NCBI GenBank assembly: GCA_001796935.1
Contig: MGNX01000108.1
Span: forward strand, 1 to 43,816
Source of the DNA: Chloroflexi bacterium RBG_16_60_22
GTDB lineage: Bacteria > Chloroflexota > Dehalococcoidia > Dehalococcoidales > RBG-16-60-22
Direction: 5' to 3'
DNA length: 43,816 bases
The position numbers were made by a program, and so were the translations under genes. Numbering within the stretch: the first letter of the stretch is position 1; each line of letters opens with the position of its first letter. The notes under the pieces were generated by a model. It had not been told where the DNA came from. It saw only the letters and a list, made by a program, of their open reading frames with translations, and made no database searches. This document shows, piece by piece, positions 40,353 to 43,816 of the stretch.

Positions 40353-41495
40353 TTAGCCGCCAATACCCTGGGTGGCCAGGCCCTGGCGGTAGATGCCAAT
40401 CCAGTTCTTGATGGCATCATAGACCTTCTGTCCCGGTCTGCCCTTAGCTTCGTTGCCCTGTATCCACTTCTGGTGGAACGGGGAGGCAACGTCAATCCAT
40501 GCCTGCTCTTCGGCGGCCGTCAGCGTCTCCAGCTTGCCGCCGGAGTCGATGAAAGCCCGGATGCCCTTGGCAGTTTCGCGGGCGTCAACGGCGACCATTT
40601 GAGCGACGAACTCGGCACGCAGCGCCTTGAAGGCACCCTGCATCTCGATGGGCAGGCTCTTGAATTTCTTTTCGCCCATCACCCAGTTGGTGCCGGTGTA
40701 CCCGAAATCGCCCGAGGGGAAGGACACGGCGTAATCGAGGACCTCAGTCAGTTTGAACATGGGGTACATGCTCATGCCGACGATGAGGGTATCGGCCAGG
40801 CCGCGGTCGAGCGAGGTATACCAGTCGGCCGGGGCCAGCTGCAGCGCCGCACCGCCGAAACTCTGTACAATCTCGCCGATGATACCGGAAGCGATTATCT
40901 TGTGGCCTTTGTAGTCGGTGGGAGTCCTCAGCGCGCCGGCATTGGTGCCGATGTAGCGCTTCAGGCCGTTCCACCGTCCGAGCACCTCGAAACCCTTGTA
41001 CTCGGCAGCCACCTCGGGAATGGTGATGTTCAGGGCTTCCCAGGCCTGGGTGCCAATGCCCGAGCTCTGGAACCCCATGAACGGCAGACTCATCACGTCG
41101 TTAAGGGGCGCCCGTTCAATCTCCCAGGAGTTAACCCAGGTGCAGATATCGGCCAGGCCCTGCTCGACGGCGTTAATCTGGTCCTGATAGGGGAACAGTG
41201 ACGAGGCATGGTACCAGGTGAACTCGACCTTGTTGCCCAGTTCGGGGCCGAGCATCTCTTTCAGCCTCGGCAAGTACCACTCGTGCATCAGCACGTTACC
41301 GCCGGCCGTCGGCGGAGCGTGGTCGGTGTAGATGAACTCATACTTTTGGGGGGCCGGAGCCGGAGCCGGTGCTGCCGGTGCCGCCGGGGCCGCCGGGGCC
41401 GGTCCGGGCGCCGGGGCGGCTTTCTGGCCGCAGCCAACGAGGATGAGGGTGACACCCATCACCAGTGCCAGACAAATCAGTAAAATCTTTTTCAT
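40353..41495 (-). CDS. Orphan TRAP-type solute-binding lipoprotein B
   Basis: This 380-residue DctP-family lipoprotein has the signal peptide MKKILLICLALVMGVTLILVGC, an Ala/Pro linker and a binding domain from about residue 50 (YEFIYTDHAPPTAGGN). The carboxylate-gripping arginine position is Ile201 (YKGHKIIAS). It resembles binding protein A in the LAPADWYTSLDRGLAD region, so the two are related paralogues placed tail to tail. AAGGAGG is present upstream of the ATG. A promoter with an extended -10 and a 136-nt leader with an orphan ribosome site control it. No permease genes are adjacent. Confidence 0.88.
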   Translation of the reverse strand: MKKILLICLALVMGVTLILVGCGQKAAPAPGPAPAAPAAPAAPAPAPAPQKYEFIYTDHAPPTAGGNVLMHEWYLPRLKEMLGPELGNKVEFTWYHASSLFPYQDQINAVEQGLADICTWVNSWEIERAPLNDVMSLPFMGFQSSGIGTQAWEALNITIPEVAAEYKGFEVLGRWNGLKRYIGTNAGALRTPTDYKGHKIIASGIIGEIVQSFGGAALQLAPADWYTSLDRGLADTLIVGMSMYPMFKLTEVLDYAVSFPSGDFGYTGTNWVMGEKKFKSLPIEMQGAFKALRAEFVAQMVAVDARETAKGIRAFIDSGGKLETLTAAEEQAWIDVASPFHQKWIQGNEAKGRPGQKVYDAIKNWIGIYRQGLATQGIGG

Positions 41496-41574
41496 CCTTA
41501 TTACTTATAGCCTCCTTTAAGATTCGGAAAATCGCTTCTGGAAAATCGGGAAGGAATCGGTTATAGGCTTATAG

Positions 41575-41590
41575 TTATCACCTCCCTTCC
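41575..41590 (-). promoter_or_regulatory. Orphan extended Shine-Dalgarno in the leader of binding protein B
   Basis: GGAAGGGAGGTGATAA on the minus strand, about 42-57 nt after the predicted transcription start and 80 nt before the real ATG, with no start codon after it. Confidence 0.5.
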
Positions 41591-41638
41591 GGTACAGGTA
41601 TAAGCCGTGAGCCGTCAAGGGACGGGCAGTTTCTGGTT

Positions 41639-41667
41639 ATTATACCACCATACGGAAAAATGGTAAA
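41639..41667 (-). promoter_or_regulatory. Promoter for binding protein B
   Basis: On the minus strand TTTACC (41667-41662), a 17-nt spacer ending TGG (extended -10 type) and TATAAT (41644-41639). Confidence 0.6.
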
Positions 41668-41830
41668 GAAAAAACACGATAAAGTCAATAGCGAATCGAT
41701 TTATTAATGATTCTATGGGAGAATTAAAAGTAAGGGCGGCTCATTAGCGACAAAAATCACATACGGCCCAGGTTTGCCTGAGCTAAACTTAGGCGAGCTG
41801 AAAGTGATTTCACACTCAGTTGGGGGAGAC

Positions 41831-42010
41831 ATGCCGATATACGCTTACAAGTGCCGCCGATGCGGCGAAAAGTTCGAGCAATTCCGGGGAATATATGATG
41901 CCGACAGCGAAGTCGAGTGCCCGAGGTGCGGTTCCAGGGACCCGGTGAGAGTGCTGTCGCCCTTTTTCAGCCAGAGCTCGTCAGGGGGTGGCGCCATTTT
42001 TCCCACCTGA
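41831..42010 (+). CDS. FmdB-family zinc-ribbon protein
   Basis: This 59-residue protein begins MPIYAYKCRRCGEKFE and has a second CPRCGS knuckle, giving the paired CxxC zinc ribbon of the FmdB/CxxC_CXXC_SSSS family. The Ser/Gly-rich tail (SQSSSGGGA) is also typical. Members are small putative regulators or accessory proteins often found beside amidase, formamidase or other metabolic genes; direct function is poorly known. ATG 41831 is chosen because GGGGGAG lies just upstream and the family motif starts there. Confidence 0.9.
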   Translation: MPIYAYKCRRCGEKFEQFRGIYDADSEVECPRCGSRDPVRVLSPFFSQSSSGGGAIFPT

Positions 42011-42065
42011 GGCAGCTCCTGTTGAGCCAGTTGGCTCACGGGAACCGATTGAGAGAGACGAAGCA

Positions 42066-42287
42066 ATGATGCAAATGGCGAGGAAGATGGCCCTGGTGGA
42101 CTATGACCGCTGTCATCCGGAGGCGTGCGAGGGCGGCGTTTGCCTGGCCGAGCGGGCATGTCCTTCCGGGCTGCTGAGGCAGGAAGCCCCCCACGAGATT
42201 CCGATGCCGGAGCCCTCTTTCTGCCGTGCCTGCGGTGAGTGCGTGAGGGCCTGCCCGCAACAGGCGATACGACTTTACAGTTCTTGA
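42066..42287 (+). CDS. Small RLI-like ferredoxin-domain protein
   Basis: This small protein (about 73 residues from the chosen ATG) reads ALVDYDRCHPEACEGGVCLAERACP, then FCRACGECVRACPQQAI. The first part resembles the metal-binding N-terminus of ABCE1/RLI proteins (DxDRCxPxxC...C...CP) and the second is a canonical [4Fe-4S] motif, CxxCxxCxxxCP. It therefore looks like the Fe-S head of ABCE1 without the ATPase. The start is uncertain: ATG at 42066, 42069, 42075 or 42087 are all in frame and none has a strong ribosome site. It follows the zinc-ribbon gene by about 55 nt. Role unknown; electron transfer or an Fe-S sensor are possible. Confidence 0.75.
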   Translation: MMQMARKMALVDYDRCHPEACEGGVCLAERACPSGLLRQEAPHEIPMPEPSFCRACGECVRACPQQAIRLYSS

Positions 42288-42428
42288 TGTTTCAGGCGGA
42301 AGACGGCAGGAAAGGTTGACATGAAACTGGCCCGGCTGGCCACAGCATCAAGGGACGACCTGGAAGCCGAGCCGGGAACAGAGGCGGTCACCCCAATCGT
42401 TCCCGCCGCCGTCCCCTAGCCCCCCGGA

Positions 42429-43475
42429 TTACCGGTACTGCGTCGTCCCCCGGATGAGGTCCACCAGCATTTTCACCAGCCTCACCAGCAGGCTGATGCC
42501 GATGCCCACGGCGATAAGTATCAGGACCACCGTCACGCCCACGTTGGTGGCGGCGGCGGCCGCCGCGCCGGGTATCACGCTGAAGTCGAAGGGGAAAATC
42601 GTCAACAGGCTCAGCACCGTCGCCAGCCCGAAGATGTCGATGATGAAGAGCACCATTTTCCGCAGCAGGTAACGGTCATGGATGATGATAACGACGTGGC
42701 CGGCGATGGATATCGCCAGGGTCGTGTTCAATATCGGCAGCCACTGGGCGATTTCCCGGGTAAAAAAGGTGTACCGCGTCCAGGTGACGATACTGCCCGC
42801 CGTGCTGGCGTTGTAGTAAGCGACGTATTCGTAGAAGAAATTGAAAAAGATGAGCAGGGCAATGCTCCAGGCGATGGCAAACGCCGAGGCCGTTACCCTC
42901 CCGGCATGCTTCCTCTCGAAGAACTCCTCCACCTTACGGCTGATTTTCTCGTCGATGTCCTCCCCGGCGGCGGGGGGCGTTTCCTTCTTTTGGGGAGGGG
43001 CCGCCGACCGCGGCGACTCCGGCGGCCGGCGGTAACCGGTGGTGGCCACGGTGACACCGGCCATCCTCTCGGCGATATCACCCGCCCAGGCCAGCTTGAA
43101 ACGCTCGCCGTTGTAGGCCTTGACCATGAGGACTATCCACAGGATAAAGCCGGTGATGCCGATGATGACGGAGAAGACGGTGCCGATGACGGGTATCCAC
43201 CCCAGGATGATACTGGCCACGGCCAGGGTGCCGAAGGTGACGATGGACTGCGCGGCGTGGAAGCGTATCCAGCCGTTTTTCTGCTCCAGGACAAAGATGA
43301 TGATGCCGCTCACCCAGGCACCCAGGTAGCACAGCCACCCGGCAACGTTCGGCGCGAGGTTCAGCGTGGTCTCCTGGGACATCTGCTGCTTTTCCTGTTC
43401 TATCTGCTGCCGCGCCTCAATCCTGGCCTTCTCTTCTTCGTAGATTCTTCGTCTTTCCTCCGGTGAAAGCTCCAT
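42429..43475 (-). CDS. DUF4870-like membrane protein with a second transmembrane domain
   Basis: This 348-residue protein has a charged N-terminal helix (residues about 1-32, likely coiled coil), a DUF4870/Tic20-like domain with three or four membrane segments (NVAGWLCYLGAWVSGIIIF... FILWIVLMVKAYNGE, about 42-128), a hydrophilic linker rich in Pro and charge (about 145-190) and a second domain with about four membrane segments up to residue 340. ATG 43475 is chosen because GGAGGT lies seven bases upstream; a GTG three codons earlier overlaps that site. Its own promoter lies at 43560-43588. Function unknown; DUF4870 proteins are small integral membrane proteins with no assigned reaction. Confidence 0.8.
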   Translation of the reverse strand: MELSPEERRRIYEEEKARIEARQQIEQEKQQMSQETTLNLAPNVAGWLCYLGAWVSGIIIFVLEQKNGWIRFHAAQSIVTFGTLAVASIILGWIPVIGTVFSVIIGITGFILWIVLMVKAYNGERFKLAWAGDIAERMAGVTVATTGYRRPPESPRSAAPPQKKETPPAAGEDIDEKISRKVEEFFERKHAGRVTASAFAIAWSIALLIFFNFFYEYVAYYNASTAGSIVTWTRYTFFTREIAQWLPILNTTLAISIAGHVVIIIHDRYLLRKMVLFIIDIFGLATVLSLLTIFPFDFSVIPGAAAAAATNVGVTVVLILIAVGIGISLLVRLVKMLVDLIRGTTQYR

Positions 43476-43559
43476 GGCAAACACCTCCGTTACCAGACTT
43501 TAAGCCCCCTTTGAGATGGCGTAGGCGGTATATCCGGCAAACCTCAGTATTCCGGCCTG

Positions 43560-43588
43560 ATTATACACCCGGGCGGGGCGCCGGTAAA
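43560..43588 (-). promoter_or_regulatory. Promoter for the DUF4870-like gene
   Basis: On the minus strand TTTACC (43588-43583) and TATAAT (43565-43560) are 17 nt apart, with the same -35 hexamer as the binding protein B promoter. Confidence 0.55.
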
Positions 43589-43607
43589 CATACGGCGAAG
43601 GACGGCC

Positions 43608-43816
43608 TTATTTCCTGGCCCAGAAGAGCACCTCGCAGCCGATAATCCGAACGCCGCTCTCGCGGAAAAGACGGGCCAGGTAATCCCGGAGGACATCGAC
43701 GTCATCGTCACGGTTGGTCATGATGCCCCGCCAGTTATTGAAGGCCAGGGCGGCGGCGGTCAGCGGGTTACGCCGGTCCTTGCGGTAGATAATGGTGCTC
43801 CCGAAGAGCACGCCCC
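43608..43816 (-). CDS. C-terminal fragment, possible SAM-dependent methyltransferase
   Basis: About 69 residues of the C-terminus of a protein that continues beyond the right edge. It reads GVLFGSTIIYRKDRRNPLTAAALAFNNWRGIMTN, then a helix with LRDYLARLFRESG and the final strand VRIIGCEVLFWARK. The pattern of a glycine-containing strand and a last hydrophobic strand ending A-R-K resembles the end of class I methyltransferases, but no binding motif is in view. The reading frame is open to the window end, so its start lies outside. Identification is tentative. Confidence 0.5.
   Translation of the reverse strand, partial: GVLFGSTIIYRKDRRNPLTAAALAFNNWRGIMTNRDDDVDVLRDYLARLFRESGVRIIGCEVLFWARK

Larger units (their letters stand above)
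41496..41830. other. Intergenic region between binding protein B and the zinc-ribbon gene
   Basis: No gene is evident in these 335 nt. The left half is the minus-strand leader and promoter of binding protein B. The right half carries a small inverted repeat (GCCTGAG...CTTAGGC, about 41776-41794) but no convincing plus-strand promoter for the zinc-ribbon gene. Confidence 0.45.

Overview
This 43.8 kb window reads as bacterial chromosome from an anaerobe of moderately high GC. Likely promoters have TTGACA/TATAAT-type boxes and most genes have a strong AGGAGG ribosome site. Several traits together would fit an uncultivated, sediment-type Chloroflexota/Dehalococcoidia-like lineage: many molybdopterin enzymes without Tat signals, a ferredoxin-dependent indolepyruvate oxidoreductase, HyuAB, MmgE/PrpD proteins and several lipoprotein binding proteins with Ala/Pro linkers. 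The phylum is an inference; no marker gene is present.

Layout. (1) 1-6149, minus strand: 3-hydroxyacyl-CoA dehydrogenase and a Rid protein, then hyuA, hyuB and the start of a thiolase that runs off the left edge. (2) 6387-9130, plus strand: a cytoplasmic molybdopterin enzyme of the acetylene-hydratase-like group with its ferredoxin subunit. (3) 9137-18207, minus strand: three paralogous large subunits resembling pyrogallol-phloroglucinol transhydroxylase, with a single small subunit. (4) 18495-21562, plus strand: a complete TRAP transporter, ending tail to tail with a minus-strand SDR plus Rid pair (21559-22841). (5) 23241-28153, plus strand: a complete Liv-type ABC importer, then a convergent nitroreductase. 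(6) 29065-33001, plus strand: iorA, carrying an inserted GltD-like module, with iorB. (7) 33010-38666, minus strand: two FAD oxidoreductases and two MmgE/PrpD proteins, each a tandem pair. (8) 39050-41495: two orphan TRAP binding proteins, convergent, with back-to-back terminators. (9) 41831-43816: FmdB-type zinc ribbon, an RLI-like ferredoxin, a DUF4870-like membrane protein and the C-terminus of an unidentified protein.

How it may work together (inference): the transhydroxylases point to anaerobic processing of polyhydroxylated aromatics such as gallate, pyrogallol or phloroglucinol. TRAP and ABC systems would import substrates. SDR, hydroxyacyl-CoA dehydrogenase, thiolase, MmgE/PrpD and HyuAB would handle reduced or ring-opened products, and the IorAB fusion would link 2-oxoacid oxidation to ferredoxin and possibly NAD(P)H. 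Only the transhydroxylase assignment has residue-level support; the rest of the route is a hypothesis.

The most unusual non-coding signal is a set of five orphan, extended Shine-Dalgarno sequences (AGGAGGTG-like) in the long 5' leaders of all four binding-protein genes and of the transhydroxylase operon, with no reading frame of their own. They resemble the STAB-SD mRNA-stabilising elements known in Bacillus.
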